Shown: one piece after another, positions 43,459 to 52,728 of the stretch | Numbering within the stretch: position 1 is the first letter of the stretch | Layout of the letters: each line of letters begins with the position of its first letter | Assembly (NCBI RefSeq): GCF_002091635.1 | Contig: NZ_BDAC01000012.1 | Span: forward strand, 62,001 to 126,000 | Length of the DNA stretch: 64,000 nt | Source: Pseudomonas indica NBRC 103045 | GTDB lineage: Bacteria > Pseudomonadota > Gammaproteobacteria > Pseudomonadales > Pseudomonadaceae | Reading direction: 5' to 3' | Notes under the pieces: model-generated | What the model was told of the DNA's origin: nothing | Database searches by the model: none | What the model saw: only the letters and a program-made list of their open reading frames with translations | Translations under genes and position numbers: made by a program

Positions 43459-43487
43459 AAGCCCGGCGAAGCCCGTCGGGCTTTTTC
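43459..43487 (+). terminator. Intrinsic terminator after zapE
   Basis: AAGCCCG (from 43459) pairs with CGGGCTTTTT (43477-43486 region), loop GCGAAGCCCGT. The T-run is on the plus strand, 20 nt after the zapE stop. The opposing gene ends at 43508, so it may act on read-through from that side as well. Confidence 0.85.
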
Positions 43488-43507
43488 GTTTCCGAGGGGC
43501 GAAGCGC

Positions 43508-44467
43508 TCAGTTCCGCGCCAACTGCTCCTGCGTTTTCAGCAGCTTCTGCGCGTGAGCCACTTCCAGGGCCTCCATGGCGCTGATCGGTTTGATCGCCAC
43601 GGCGCGCTTCAGGTGCTCCAAGACCTTTTTCTGCTCGTCGTCCCCATACACGTAGGTGAGGGCATTGGCGTATTCGTAGTGGCCGATGGGCAGGTCGTCG
43701 GCCTGCTTGAAGGAGCGGTTGAAGTACAGCTCCATCTTGTCCGCGCTGACCCCGTAGGTCATCCGGCCGACCATCTTGCCCACTTTGCGGATCACTCCGG
43801 CTTCGTAGCCGCCATACAGGGCCAGAGCGAAAGGCTGCTGCGGTTGGCGGGCGAGGAGGGCGTCCAGTTCCTTGGGAATCTGGCTGGTGTAGCCACGCTT
43901 GAGTACCACCGGAACTGACAGCTCTTCACCGAGGCGGGCCTTGGCATAGACCCGGCCGAACATGGCGACGATATCGGCCTGGACCAGTTCGCCGGCCTGG
44001 TCGGTGTACTCGATGACCTCTTCCAGCAGGCGATGTTTCTCCTCCTGGGTCGGCGCCAGGAACATGGCGTAGAGCACCTGGGCGAACATCGCCGGGACCT
44101 GCCCGCCAACGCCCAGCGCGAGGCCTTGCTCCTTGGCCTGGGCGAAATCGCCACGGAACAGCAGGCGCCAGACGTCCTGCAGCTTGGCCGCATAGGCTTC
44201 GGCTTCCTCCGGCTTGCCGGTGAAGCCGGTACCGCCGGCTACGGTCATCTCCAGGGCCTTGGGATTATGGGTGGCCGTCTCGATGACCCAGTCGGCATCC
44301 GGGAAGGGATAGTCGCCGAAGCCACGGGTCAGGCGCGGCCAGGCTTCACGCAGCTTGTCGCCGGAATAGTCGTAGGCGCTCTGGTCGTAAGGGAAGGGTT
44401 TCCACGAGGGATCGGCAACGGCGCCGACGCTGAAGAGCATCAGCAGGGCAAGCAGATAGCAACGCAT
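43508..44467 (-). CDS. Secreted hypothetical protein with helical-repeat character
   Basis: A 319-residue protein with a signal peptide (MRCYLLALLMLFSVGAVA, cleaved before DPSWKPF). The mature part is helical: LQDVWRLLFRGDFAQAKEQGLALG and EYANALTYVYGDDEQKKVLEHLKRAVAIKP resemble TPR/Sel1-like helix pairs, though no strict repeat count can be made by eye. It corresponds in position to a hypothetical gene next to the AraC regulator in P. aeruginosa (PA4437). Function is unknown. Confidence 0.82.
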   Translation of the reverse strand: MRCYLLALLMLFSVGAVADPSWKPFPYDQSAYDYSGDKLREAWPRLTRGFGDYPFPDADWVIETATHNPKALEMTVAGGTGFTGKPEEAEAYAAKLQDVWRLLFRGDFAQAKEQGLALGVGGQVPAMFAQVLYAMFLAPTQEEKHRLLEEVIEYTDQAGELVQADIVAMFGRVYAKARLGEELSVPVVLKRGYTSQIPKELDALLARQPQQPFALALYGGYEAGVIRKVGKMVGRMTYGVSADKMELYFNRSFKQADDLPIGHYEYANALTYVYGDDEQKKVLEHLKRAVAIKPISAMEALEVAHAQKLLKTQEQLARN

Positions 44468-44556
44468 GGCACGGACCTGTTCTTGTTGTTAGGAACGGGT
44501 CCGATCATAGGGCGGTACCCGGGCCAGCCAACCCATCCTTGGTTCTGTAGCCCGGC

Positions 44557-45561
44557 TCAGGCGGCGGTGTCCTTTTGCTGGAACTGGCGTCGGTATTGGT
44601 TGGGCGATAGCTCCGTGTGCTGACGGAACAGGCGGGCGAAGAAGCTCGCGTCGTCGTAACCCACTTCGTAACTGATGGTCTTGATGCTTTTGCGCGTCGA
44701 GGAAAGCAGGCTCTTGGCTGTTTCGATGCGTAACCGTTGCAGGTAGTGCAGCGGCTTGTCGCCTGTGGCGGCCTGGAAGCGGCGCATGAAGTTGCGGATG
44801 CTCATGCCGTGGTCGCGGGCCACGTCCTCGAAGCGGAACTTGTCGGCGTAGTGTTCCTCCAGCCATTGCTGAATCTGCAGGATGGTCACGTCCTGGTGCA
44901 GCTTCTGCCCGCCGAAGCCGATCCGGCCGGGCGTATAGCTGCGCTGTACTTCGTAGAGGATATCGCGTGCCACGCCCTGGGCGACGCCCGCGCCGCAGAA
45001 GCGTTCGATCAGGTAGATGTAGAGGTCGCAGACCGAGGTGACGCCGCCGGCACAGTAGAGATTGTCGGCATCCGACAGGTGCTTCTCGGTGTTCAGCAGC
45101 ACCTGGGGGAAACGTTCGGCGAATTCGCGGAAGAAGCGCCAGTACGTGGTGGCCTCCTTGCCATCGAGTAGACCGGCCTGGGCCATCCAGAACACGCCGG
45201 TGGCTTCGCCGCAAAGGGTGCTGCCGGCCGCGTGCCGCTCACGCAACCAATCGAGGACCTGTGGATAACGCATGCAGAGCGCGTCGAAGTCGCCCCAGAA
45301 GGCGGGCAGGAGGATCACGTCCGCCTCGTCCAGCGGGCCGTCCACGGGCACCTGCACATGACTGAAGCTGCGCACGGGCTGGCCATCCGGGCTGACCAGG
45401 TGGATCTCGAAGGCGGGCGTGAGACCGAGGCCTTGCTGCTTGCCGTAGCGCAGGCTGGCCATGTGGAAGAAATCTTTCGCCTGCATCAGGGTGGAGGCGA
45501 AGACGCCCTCGGTGGCCAGGATGCTGACGCGACGCAGGGTGGCGGATGGTCTGATGGGCAT
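44557..45561 (-). CDS. GlxA-family AraC-type transcriptional regulator
   Basis: A 334-residue regulator with an N-terminal DJ-1/PfpI-like domain (about 10-190, with LLPAFWGDF and GSTLCGEATGVFWMAQAGLLDGKEATTYW) and a C-terminal AraC pair of helix-turn-helix motifs (RFEDVARDHGMSIRNFMRRFQAATGDKPL and VGYDDASFFARLFRQHTELSPNQYRRQF). GlxA-type regulators often sense quaternary amines or amino acids. It is divergent from an acyl-CoA dehydrogenase, a likely target. A weak ribosome site leaves the start less certain; TTG 45594 is an alternative. Confidence 0.9.
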   Translation of the reverse strand: MPIRPSATLRRVSILATEGVFASTLMQAKDFFHMASLRYGKQQGLGLTPAFEIHLVSPDGQPVRSFSHVQVPVDGPLDEADVILLPAFWGDFDALCMRYPQVLDWLRERHAAGSTLCGEATGVFWMAQAGLLDGKEATTYWRFFREFAERFPQVLLNTEKHLSDADNLYCAGGVTSVCDLYIYLIERFCGAGVAQGVARDILYEVQRSYTPGRIGFGGQKLHQDVTILQIQQWLEEHYADKFRFEDVARDHGMSIRNFMRRFQAATGDKPLHYLQRLRIETAKSLLSSTRKSIKTISYEVGYDDASFFARLFRQHTELSPNQYRRQFQQKDTAA

Positions 45562-45699
45562 GATTTTTATTCTTGTCGAGGGTGAAGCGGTCAATTAGCG
45601 GCTGGATCGTCTTATTTTTTGTCGCATGTGTCCAGTGCGACCGAGCGTTTGCTTGGCCTACAGTCGTGCCCAGCCAAGACAGCCATCAGGTGCCCCATC

Positions 45700-46836
45700 A
45701 TGATTCCAAGAACCCTGTTCAGTTCGGACCACGAACTCTTCCGCGACAGCGTGCGTAAATTCCTCGAACAGGAAGCGGTTCCCTACCACCACCAATGGGA
45801 GAAGGACGGTCATATCGATCGCCAGCTATGGAACAAGGCCGGCGAGGCGGGGATGCTCTGCTCGCACATCCCCGAGGAATACGGCGGCATGGGGGCCGAC
45901 TTCCTGTATAGCGCCGTGGTGATCGAGGAGATCAGCCGGCTCGGTCTTACCGGCATCGGTTTCTCCCTGCATTCCGACATCGTCGCGCCCTACGTCCTGC
46001 ATTACGGCTCCGAGGCGCAGAAGCAGAAATACTTGCCGCGGATGGTATCCGGCGAGCTGGTCACTGCTATCGCCATGACCGAGCCAGGCGCCGGCTCCGA
46101 CCTGCAAGGCGTGAAGACGACCGCCGTCCTGGATGGCGACGAGTACGTCATCAACGGTTCGAAGACATTCATCACCAACGGCTACCTGGCCGACCTGGTA
46201 ATCGTCGTGGCGAAAACCGACCCCAAGGCCGGCGCCAAGGGCACCAGCCTGTTCCTAGTGGAGGCGGGTACGCCAGGCTTCGCCAAGGGCAAGCGCCTGG
46301 AAAAGGTGGGCATGAAGGCGCAGGACACCTCCGAGCTGTTCTTCCAAGACGTCCGTGTACCCAAGGAAAACCTGCTCGGTCAGGCAGGGATGGGCTTCGC
46401 TTACTTGATGCAGGAGCTGCCCCAGGAACGGCTGACGGTGGGGGTCGGGGCTCTGGCTTCGGCCGAGGCGGCATTGAAATGGACACTGGACTACACCCGC
46501 GAGCGCAAGGCGTTCGGCAAGGCCATCGCCGATTTCCAGAACACCCGCTTCAAACTGGCGGAGATGGCGACCGAAATCCAGGTCGGGCGAGTCTTCGTCG
46601 ACCGTTGCCTGGAATTGCACCTTGCCGGCAAGCTGGATGTGCCGACCGCGGCGATGCTCAAGTACTGGGGAACCGATCTGCAGTGCAAGGTGCTCGACGA
46701 GTGCGTGCAGCTTCACGGTGGCTACGGTTTCATGTGGGAGTACCCGGTCGCGCGGGCCTGGGCCGATGCGCGGGTGCAGCGGATCTATGCCGGCACCAAC
46801 GAGATCATGAAGGAAATCATCGCCCGATCGTTGTGA
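45700..46836 (+). CDS. Acyl-CoA dehydrogenase
   Basis: A 378-residue FAD-dependent acyl-CoA dehydrogenase. MTEPGAGSDLQGVKTTA near 124-140 binds FAD and substrate; RKAFGKAIADFQNTRF near 268 is a subunit contact. The C-terminal signature is RIYAGTNEIMKEIIARSL. The MCAD-type catalytic Glu position is Ala here (YAG), while PQERLTVG near 245 holds a Glu where LCAD/IVD-type enzymes have theirs, suggesting long- or branched-chain substrates. ATG 45700 gives the usual length. It is divergent from the AraC regulator. Confidence 0.92.
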   Translation: MIPRTLFSSDHELFRDSVRKFLEQEAVPYHHQWEKDGHIDRQLWNKAGEAGMLCSHIPEEYGGMGADFLYSAVVIEEISRLGLTGIGFSLHSDIVAPYVLHYGSEAQKQKYLPRMVSGELVTAIAMTEPGAGSDLQGVKTTAVLDGDEYVINGSKTFITNGYLADLVIVVAKTDPKAGAKGTSLFLVEAGTPGFAKGKRLEKVGMKAQDTSELFFQDVRVPKENLLGQAGMGFAYLMQELPQERLTVGVGALASAEAALKWTLDYTRERKAFGKAIADFQNTRFKLAEMATEIQVGRVFVDRCLELHLAGKLDVPTAAMLKYWGTDLQCKVLDECVQLHGGYGFMWEYPVARAWADARVQRIYAGTNEIMKEIIARSL

Positions 46837-46944
46837 TGGGGTCGATCCTGCCGGTGCGGCTAGGCGCCGGCAGGCTGTTCTCGCGACGAACCTGCCGGTA
46901 GTGTGCCCGTCCAATGCTTTGGATTTCGGGAGCACAGGCCAGGC

Positions 46945-47658
46945 ATGACCACACCCCTCACGCAGATCGAACCTTTCGCCGGTTGGGACGGCAGCATCGC
47001 TGGTGCGCGGGCGTTGCAGAAGGAGCTGGCCGAGCGTGTCCGGCTGGTCGACGACTATCCGCCGCTGCATCTGCTGGCCGGGCTCGATGTCGGGTTCGAA
47101 GAAGGAGGGAGCGTGACCCGGGCGGCGGCCGTCCTGCTGGATGCCCACACCCTGGCGCCGATCGCCACCAGCCTGGCCAGGATTCCCACTCGCATGCCTT
47201 ATGTGCCGGGGCTGTTGTCTTTCCGCGAACTGCCTGCGCTGTTGCAGGCGCTGGGTGAACTGCCGGCGGTTCCGGACCTGATCTTCGTCGATGGCCATGG
47301 GATCGCCCATCCCCGGCGCCTGGGAATCGCCGCACACCTGGGCGTGGTGACAGGACTACCGACCATCGGCGTGGCGAAGAAGATTCTGACGGGCAACCAC
47401 GAAGAACTGGGGCTTCAGCGGGGCGACAGGGTCGACCTGCTGGAGAAGGGCGAAGTGATCGGTACGGTGCTGCGCAGCAAGGACGGGGTGCGCCCGCTGA
47501 TCGTTTCGCCGGGCAACCGGGTCAGCCTGGCGAGTGCGCCGAGCCTGGTAATGGACTGCCTGACCCGCTATCGCCTGCCCGAGCCGACCCGGCTGGCGGA
47601 TCGGCTCGCGTCACGACGGGACGCCGGCAAGGCGCCTCGGCAGGGTGAACTGCTATAG
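46945..47658 (+). CDS. nfi: Endonuclease V (deoxyinosine repair)
   Basis: A 237-residue nuclease that nicks DNA 3' to deoxyinosine. Catalytic acids match the family: Asp48 in GLDVGFE, Glu95 in SFRELP and Asp116 in [13 protein letters not shown]. The wedge motif [11 protein letters not shown] and the GVAKKILTG lysine block are present. ATG 46945 is used because an in-frame reading from 46903 adds 14 residues without family match. It ends 3 nt from the convergent aldo-keto reductase gene, leaving no room for a terminator. Confidence 0.94.
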   Translation: MTTPLTQIEPFAGWDGSIAGARALQKELAERVRLVDDYPPLHLLAGLDVGFEEGGSVTRAAAVLLDAHTLAPIATSLARIPTRMPYVPGLLSFRELPALLQALGELPAVPDLIFVDGHGIAHPRRLGIAAHLGVVTGLPTIGVAKKILTGNHEELGLQRGDRVDLLEKGEVIGTVLRSKDGVRPLIVSPGNRVSLASAPSLVMDCLTRYRLPEPTRLADRLASRRDAGKAPRQGELL

Positions 47659-47661
47659 GGC

Positions 47662-48699
47662 TCAGGGCGCCGGATTGGGCTGGGTTACGTGGATCGCCTC
47701 GATGGCGGTCAAAACCTCGTCCGACAGTTTCAACTCGGCACTGGCCAGGTTGCTTTCCAACTGCTCCAGGCTGGTCGCGCCGATGATATTGCTGGTCACG
47801 AAGGGCTGGCGAGTGACGAAGGCCAGCGCCATCTGGGCCGGATCGAGCCCGTGGGCGCGGGCCAGCGCTACGTAGCGACTGGTCGCCGCCACGCTTTGCG
47901 GGTTGTTGTAGCGCTGGAAGCGGCTGAACAGGGTCAGCCGCGCGTTGGCCGGGCGCGCGCCGTTCTCATACTTACCGGAGAGCATGCCGAACGCCAGCGG
48001 GGAATAGGCCAGCAGCCCGCATTGCTCGCGCATGGCGATCTCCGCCAGGCCGACCTCGAAGGTGCGGTTGAGCAGGTTGTAGGGATTCTGGATCGAAACC
48101 GCACGGGGCCAGCCACGGCTCTCGGCGAGTTGCAGAAACGTCATGGTTCCCCAGGGCGTTTCGTTGGACAGGCCGATATGGCGGATCTTGCCGGCCTTGA
48201 CCTGTTCGTCGAGCACTTCCAGGGTTTCCTCCAGTGGGGTGAAGCGCTCTTCCCGGTGGCGATAGCCGAGCTGGCCGAAGAAGTTGGTGCTGCGCTCCGG
48301 CCAGTGCAACTGGTAAAGATCGATCCAGTCGGTCTGCAGGCGCTTCAGGCTGGCATCCAGCGCGGCGACGATGTGCTCGCGATTGTGTTTGGGGTTGCCG
48401 CCGCGAATGTAGTCGATACCGTTGCCAGGCCCGGCGACCTTGCTCGCCAGCACCCACTCGGCGCGATTACCGCGGCTTTTGAAGTAGTTGCCGATGATGC
48501 GTTCGGTGGTGGTGTAGGTTTCGGCTCGCGGCGGCACCGGATACATCTCGGCGGTATCGATGAAATTGATACCTGCGGATTTCGCTCGGTCGATCTGAGC
48601 GAAGGCATCGGCTTCCGTGTTCTGCTCGCCCCAGGTCATGGTGCCCAGGCAGAGTGCGCTGACCTGGATGTCGGTGTGCCCCAGACGTCGAAATTCCAT
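47662..48699 (-). CDS. tas: NADP(H)-dependent aldo-keto reductase (Tas type)
   Basis: A 345-residue aldo-keto reductase. The opening MEFRRLGHTDIQVSALCLGTMTWGEQNTEADAF and DTAEMYPVPPRAETYTTTERIIGNYF are typical of E. coli Tas. Catalytic residues are Asp/Tyr in DTAEMY, Lys in ASKVAG and His in YQLHWPER. Physiological substrate is unknown; Tas was found through tyrosine-auxotroph suppression. It is in the PA4434 position before rplM. Confidence 0.92.
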   Translation of the reverse strand: MEFRRLGHTDIQVSALCLGTMTWGEQNTEADAFAQIDRAKSAGINFIDTAEMYPVPPRAETYTTTERIIGNYFKSRGNRAEWVLASKVAGPGNGIDYIRGGNPKHNREHIVAALDASLKRLQTDWIDLYQLHWPERSTNFFGQLGYRHREERFTPLEETLEVLDEQVKAGKIRHIGLSNETPWGTMTFLQLAESRGWPRAVSIQNPYNLLNRTFEVGLAEIAMREQCGLLAYSPLAFGMLSGKYENGARPANARLTLFSRFQRYNNPQSVAATSRYVALARAHGLDPAQMALAFVTRQPFVTSNIIGATSLEQLESNLASAELKLSDEVLTAIEAIHVTQPNPAP

Positions 48700-48904
48700 C
48701 CTGCTTCTCCTCGGACATTGGGAAAACGCCCATCAAAGCAGGTTGCTATTTTCGTAGCAATCGGCATAATTCCGCGACTTTCTCGACGGGGATGCCTAGC
48801 CCGTTCGAAAAAACAGGTAGGGGATGCCTAGCCTACCGAACCCCGCCGTAGCGGACGCGCTGACCCGAGCCCCCGACAGCGTCTGTTTCCGGCTGCCTTT
48901 GACC

Positions 48905-48963
48905 TTGTCAAAGCAAGCACTATTCAGTAAGATCCGCCGTCTTATTTTCAGGGCGGCCCCTGA
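48905..48963 (+). promoter_or_regulatory. rplM promoter and leader palindrome
   Basis: TTGTCA (48905-48910) and TAAGAT (48928-48933) with exactly 17 nt between them form a strong sigma-70 promoter. Downstream, TCAGGG (48948-48953) and CCCTGA (48958-48963) form a short hairpin close to GAGG, the rplM ribosome site. The hairpin could mediate autoregulation by L13, which is an inference. Confidence 0.75.
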
Positions 48964-48974
48964 GGCTATAACGA

Positions 48975-49403
48975 ATGAAGACTTTTACTGCTAAACCGGA
49001 AACCGTCAAGCGCGACTGGTATGTCGTCGACGCTGCGGGTCAGACCCTGGGTCGTCTGGCCACTGAAATCGCTAGCCGCCTGCGTGGCAAGCACAAGCCT
49101 GAATACACTCCGCACGTGGATACCGGCGACTACATCGTCGTGATCAATGCCGAGCAGGTTCGCGTCACCGGTGCCAAGACCACCGACAAGATGTACTACT
49201 CCCACTCCGGCTTCCCGGGTGGCATCAAGTCGATCAACTTCGAAAAGCTGATCGCCAAGGCGCCCGAGCGCGTGATCGAGACCGCGGTCAAGGGCATGCT
49301 GCCGAAGAACCCGCTGGGTCGCGACATGTACCGTAAGCTGAAGGTGTACAAGGGTTCCGTCCACCCGCACACCGCTCAGCAGCCCCAAGAACTGAAGATT
49401 TAA
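48975..49403 (+). CDS. rplM: 50S ribosomal protein L13
   Basis: A 142-residue primary binder of 23S r[36 protein letters not shown] and YHSGFPGG-like [37 protein letters not shown] are diagnostic. It is followed 14 nt later by rpsI, the conserved pair. A strong promoter and GAGG precede it. Confidence 0.99.
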   Translation: MKTFTAKPETVKRDWYVVDAAGQTLGRLATEIASRLRGKHKPEYTPHVDTGDYIVVINAEQVRVTGAKTTDKMYYSHSGFPGGIKSINFEKLIAKAPERVIETAVKGMLPKNPLGRDMYRKLKVYKGSVHPHTAQQPQELKI

Positions 49404-49417
49404 CGGAATAGTTCATT

Positions 49418-49810
49418 ATGTCGGCGACTCAAAACTACGGCACTGGCCGTCGCAAGACTGCAACCGCACGCGTTTTCCTGCGTCCGGGTACTGGCAACAT
49501 CTCCATCAACAACCGCAGCCTGGACAAGTTCTTCGGCCGTGAAACTGCCCGCATGGTGGTTCGCCAGCCGCTGGAACTGACCGAGACCGTCGAGAAGTTC
49601 GACGTGTACGTCACCGTCATCGGTGGCGGTGTCAGCGGCCAGGCCGGTGCGATCCGTCACGGTATCACCCGTGCGCTGATCGAGTACGACGAGAGCTTCC
49701 GCAGTTCGCTGCGCAAGGCTGGCTACGTTACTCGCGATGCCCGTGAAGTCGAGCGTAAGAAGGTTGGTCTGCGTAAAGCGCGTAAGCGTCCGCAGTACTC
49801 CAAGCGTTAA
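49418..49810 (+). CDS. rpsI: 30S ribosomal protein S9
   Basis: A 130-residue protein with the C-terminal [11 protein letters not shown] tail that reaches the ribosomal P site. [17 protein letters not shown] and [17 protein letters not shown]-type [21 protein letters not shown] are conserved. It follows rplM in one operon. Confidence 0.99.
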   Translation: MSATQNYGTGRRKTATARVFLRPGTGNISINNRSLDKFFGRETARMVVRQPLELTETVEKFDVYVTVIGGGVSGQAGAIRHGITRALIEYDESFRSSLRKAGYVTRDAREVERKKVGLRKARKRPQYSKR

Positions 49811-49825
49811 TTCGCTGCTACCTTC

Positions 49826-49862
49826 AAAAACGCCCAGTCTCCTTTGGAGCTGGGCGTTTTTT
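49826..49862 (+). terminator. Intrinsic terminator after rpsI
   Basis: AAAAACGCCCAG pairs with CTGGGCGTTTTTT around the loop TCTCCTTTGGAG, which itself can extend the stem. It lies 15 nt after the rpsI stop. Confidence 0.92.
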
Positions 49863-49952
49863 ATGGGCGCAAAATATGTCTGCGACAACTTGCCGCATCG
49901 CTGGACGCCCCGTGGTACAAGGCTTGGACCGGTTCTGAAATAAGTTATTACC

Positions 49953-49981
49953 TTGTCAGAAAAGGGGCTTTTCTTTACCAT
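49953..49981 (+). promoter_or_regulatory. Candidate promoter of the cytochrome bc1 operon
   Basis: TTGTCA (49953-49958) and TACCAT (49976-49981) are spaced by 17 nt, in an AT-rich stretch (GAAATAAGTTATTACC just upstream). The -10 is weak. The rest of the 198-nt gap between the rpsI terminator and petA shows no coding frame; GGGAGACGACTGA before the ATG contains the ribosome site. Confidence 0.5.
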
Positions 49982-50060
49982 TTGGCGAATTTTTTGCGCG
50001 GCTCGAATTTTTACTTAGAGGCCTGAACAACAGGCCACAAAGCTGATGGGAGACGACTGA

Positions 50061-50654
50061 ATGAGCAATGACGGCGTGAATGCAGGCCGGCGTCGCTTCC
50101 TGGTGGCAGCCACTTCAGTGGTGGGTGCTGCCGGAGCGGTAGGTGCTGCGGTTCCGTTCGTGGGGTCATGGTTCCCCAGTGCCAAGGCGAAGGCCGCTGG
50201 TGCACCGGTGAAGGTGAATGTCAGCAAGATCGAGCCGGGCCAGCAGATGGTGGCCGAATGGCGTGGTCAGCCTGTCTTCATCGTGCGCCGCACCGAGGAA
50301 ATCCTGAGCAATCTGGAAAAGATCGCCCCGAGCGTGGCCGATCCGGAGTCTCAGAAATCGGTCCAGCCCGAATATGTGGACCCCAAGGTGCGCTCGATCA
50401 AGCCGGAAATCCTGGTGCTGGTCGGTCTGTGCACTCACCTGGGCTGTTCTCCTTCCTTCCGTCCAGAAGTGGCTCCGGCCGATCTGGGGCCGGAGTGGGT
50501 GGGTGGTTACTTCTGCCCTTGCCACGGTTCCCGCTATGACCTGGCCGGCCGTGTCTACAAGTCGCAGCCCGCGCCCTTGAACCTGCCGGTGCCGCCGCAC
50601 TCGTACGAGTCGGATGATGTAATCGTCGTCGGTGTGGACCAGGAGAAAGCCTGA
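50061..50654 (+). CDS. petA: Ubiquinol-cytochrome c reductase Rieske iron-sulfur subunit
   Basis: A 197-residue Rieske protein of the bc1 complex. A Tat-type N-terminus (AGRRRFLVAATSVVGAAGAVGA) serves as uncleaved membrane anchor. Cluster ligands are Cys124 and His126 in CTHLGC and Cys152 and His155 in CPCHGS, with disulphide partners Cys129 and Cys154. The stop overlaps the petB start by one base. Confidence 0.98.
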   Translation: MSNDGVNAGRRRFLVAATSVVGAAGAVGAAVPFVGSWFPSAKAKAAGAPVKVNVSKIEPGQQMVAEWRGQPVFIVRRTEEILSNLEKIAPSVADPESQKSVQPEYVDPKVRSIKPEILVLVGLCTHLGCSPSFRPEVAPADLGPEWVGGYFCPCHGSRYDLAGRVYKSQPAPLNLPVPPHSYESDDVIVVGVDQEKA

Positions 50655-51865
50655 TGAGCAAATTCATGGATTGGGTCGATGCGCGCTTCCCCGCGACCAA
50701 GATGTGGGAAGACCATCTGTCCAAGTACTACGCCCCCAAGAACTTCAACTTCTTCTATTTCTTCGGTTCGCTGGCACTGCTGGTGCTGGTCAACCAGATC
50801 CTCACCGGCATCTGGCTGACCATGAGCTTCACGCCGTCCGCCGAAGAGGCCTTCGCCTCCGTCGAGTACATCATGCGCGACGTGGAGTACGGGTGGATCA
50901 TTCGCTACCTGCACTCCACCGGGGCCTCGGCGTTCTTCATCGTGGTCTACCTGCACATGTTCCGCGGTCTGCTCTATGGCTCGTACCAGAAGCCGCGCGA
51001 GCTGGTGTGGATCTTCGGCATGCTGATCTACCTGGCGCTGATGGCGGAAGCCTTCATGGGCTACCTGCTGCCGTGGGGCCAGATGTCCTACTGGGGGGCC
51101 CAGGTGATCATTTCCCTGTTCGGTGCCATCCCGGTGATCGGCGATGACCTGACGCAGTGGATCCGTGGTGACTACCTGATTTCCGGTATTACCCTGAACC
51201 GCTTCTTTGCCCTGCACGTGATCGCTCTGCCGATCGTGCTGCTCGGCTTGGTCGTGCTGCACATCCTGGCACTGCACGAAGTAGGTTCGAACAACCCGCT
51301 GGGTGTGGATATCAAGAAGACCAAGGACGAAGCCGGCGTGCCGCTGGATGGCATTCCGTTCCATCCGTACTACACCGTGAAAGACATCGTCGGTGTGGTG
51401 GTGTTCCTGTTCGTCTTCTGTGCCGTTGTGTTCTTCTTCCCGGAGATGGGCGGTTACTTCCTCGAGAAGCCCAACTTCGAAGTGGCCAACGCATTCAAGA
51501 CGCCTGAGCACATTGCTCCGGTGTGGTACTTCACCCCGTTCTACGCCATCCTGCGTGCGGTTCCGGACAAGCTCATGGGTGTTATCGCCATGGGTGCGGC
51601 CATCGCCATCCTGTTCGTGCTGCCGTGGCTGGATCGCAGTCCGGTCAAGTCCATGAAGTACAAGGGCTGGTTGAGCAAGATCTGGCTCCTGGTGTTCTGC
51701 ATCTCCTTCGTCATCCTCGGTGTGCTCGGCGTTCTGGCTCCGACCCCTGAGCGTACCCTGTTGTCGCGGGTGTGCACGTTCCTGTACTTCGCCTACTTCA
51801 TCCTGATGCCGTTCTACACCAGGATGGAAAAGACCAAAGCGGTTCCGGAAAGGGTGAATGGCTGA
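50654..51865 (+). CDS. petB: Cytochrome b of the bc1 complex
   Basis: A 403-residue polytopic subunit with eight membrane helices and the two b hemes. ILTGIWLTMSFTPS, GYLLPWGQMSYWGAQVI, and PEHIAPVWYFTPFYAILRAVPDK (Qo-site, PEWY equivalent reads PVWY here following PEHI) are visible. It overlaps petA and petC by one base each. A single gene carries the full-length cytochrome b. Confidence 0.98.
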   Translation: MSKFMDWVDARFPATKMWEDHLSKYYAPKNFNFFYFFGSLALLVLVNQILTGIWLTMSFTPSAEEAFASVEYIMRDVEYGWIIRYLHSTGASAFFIVVYLHMFRGLLYGSYQKPRELVWIFGMLIYLALMAEAFMGYLLPWGQMSYWGAQVIISLFGAIPVIGDDLTQWIRGDYLISGITLNRFFALHVIALPIVLLGLVVLHILALHEVGSNNPLGVDIKKTKDEAGVPLDGIPFHPYYTVKDIVGVVVFLFVFCAVVFFFPEMGGYFLEKPNFEVANAFKTPEHIAPVWYFTPFYAILRAVPDKLMGVIAMGAAIAILFVLPWLDRSPVKSMKYKGWLSKIWLLVFCISFVILGVLGVLAPTPERTLLSRVCTFLYFAYFILMPFYTRMEKTKAVPERVNG

Positions 51866-52644
51866 TGAAAAAGCATTTCGCTGCATTGATTCTCGCTGCA
51901 CTGCCAGTCTTCGCCTTTGCTGCGGGTGGTCATGTCGAGCTGGACAAGGTCGACATCGATCTGACCGATAAGGCCGCCATGCAGGATGGCGCGCGTACGT
52001 TCGCCAACTACTGCATGGGCTGCCATAGCGCTCAGTTCCAGCGTTATGAGCGCGTTGCCAAAGACCTGGGTATTCCGGAAGAGCTGATGCTGGAAAACCT
52101 GGTCTTCACCGGCGCCAAGATCGGCGACCACATGAAGATCGGCATGAAGCCTGCTGATGCCAAGGTCTGGTTCGGTGCCGCTCCGCCGGACCTGACACTG
52201 GTTGCCCGCGTGCGTGGCAATGACTGGCTGTATACCTACCTGCGCACTTTCTATGAAGACCCGGCCCGTCCGTGGGGCGTCAACAATAAGACCTTCCCGA
52301 ACGTCGGTATGCCGAACGTCCTGGCACCTCTCCAAGGTCGCCAGGTGATCGGTTGCAAGCAGGTACAAGTGGTCGATAACGGCAAGAAGCAGTTCGATCC
52401 GCTGACCGGTACGCCGATCACCCACGAGGCATGCGATCAACTGACCGTGGTCCCGAAAACCGGCAAGCTGAGCGAGTCGGAGTTCGATGAGAAGGTCAAG
52501 AACCTGGTGACCTTCCTGGCCTACTCGGCTAACCCCGTGAAGCTGGAGAGCCAGCGCATCGGTACCTACGTGCTGCTCTACCTTGCCTTCTTCTTCGTGT
52601 TTGCCTATTTGCTCAAGCGCGAATACTGGAAGGACGTTCACTGA
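51865..52644 (+). CDS. petC: Cytochrome c1
   Basis: A 259-residue membrane-anchored c-type cytochrome. The signal peptide is MKKHFAALILAALPVFAFA; the heme motif CMGCH is at 50-54; the axial Met is probably in the PNVGMPNVLAP block. A C-terminal helix (VLLYLAFFFVFAYLL) anchors it. It passes electrons from the Rieske centre to soluble cytochromes. ATG 51865 overlaps the petB stop. Confidence 0.98.
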   Translation: MKKHFAALILAALPVFAFAAGGHVELDKVDIDLTDKAAMQDGARTFANYCMGCHSAQFQRYERVAKDLGIPEELMLENLVFTGAKIGDHMKIGMKPADAKVWFGAAPPDLTLVARVRGNDWLYTYLRTFYEDPARPWGVNNKTFPNVGMPNVLAPLQGRQVIGCKQVQVVDNGKKQFDPLTGTPITHEACDQLTVVPKTGKLSESEFDEKVKNLVTFLAYSANPVKLESQRIGTYVLLYLAFFFVFAYLLKREYWKDVH

Positions 52645-52667
52645 AAACCCAGCCGTTTCTGGCTGTG

Positions 52668-52703
52668 ACGCGCGCGCCCGCTTTGGGCGCGCGCGCTTTT
52701 TTG
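52668..52703 (+). terminator. Intrinsic terminator after petC
   Basis: GCGCGCGCCCG pairs with GGGCGCGCGCGC, followed by TTTTTT. Very stable stem. It separates the bc1 operon from sspA, 25 nt after the petC stop. Confidence 0.9.
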
Positions 52704-52728
52704 CTTCTTGATAAGCGAGGAGGACGCC

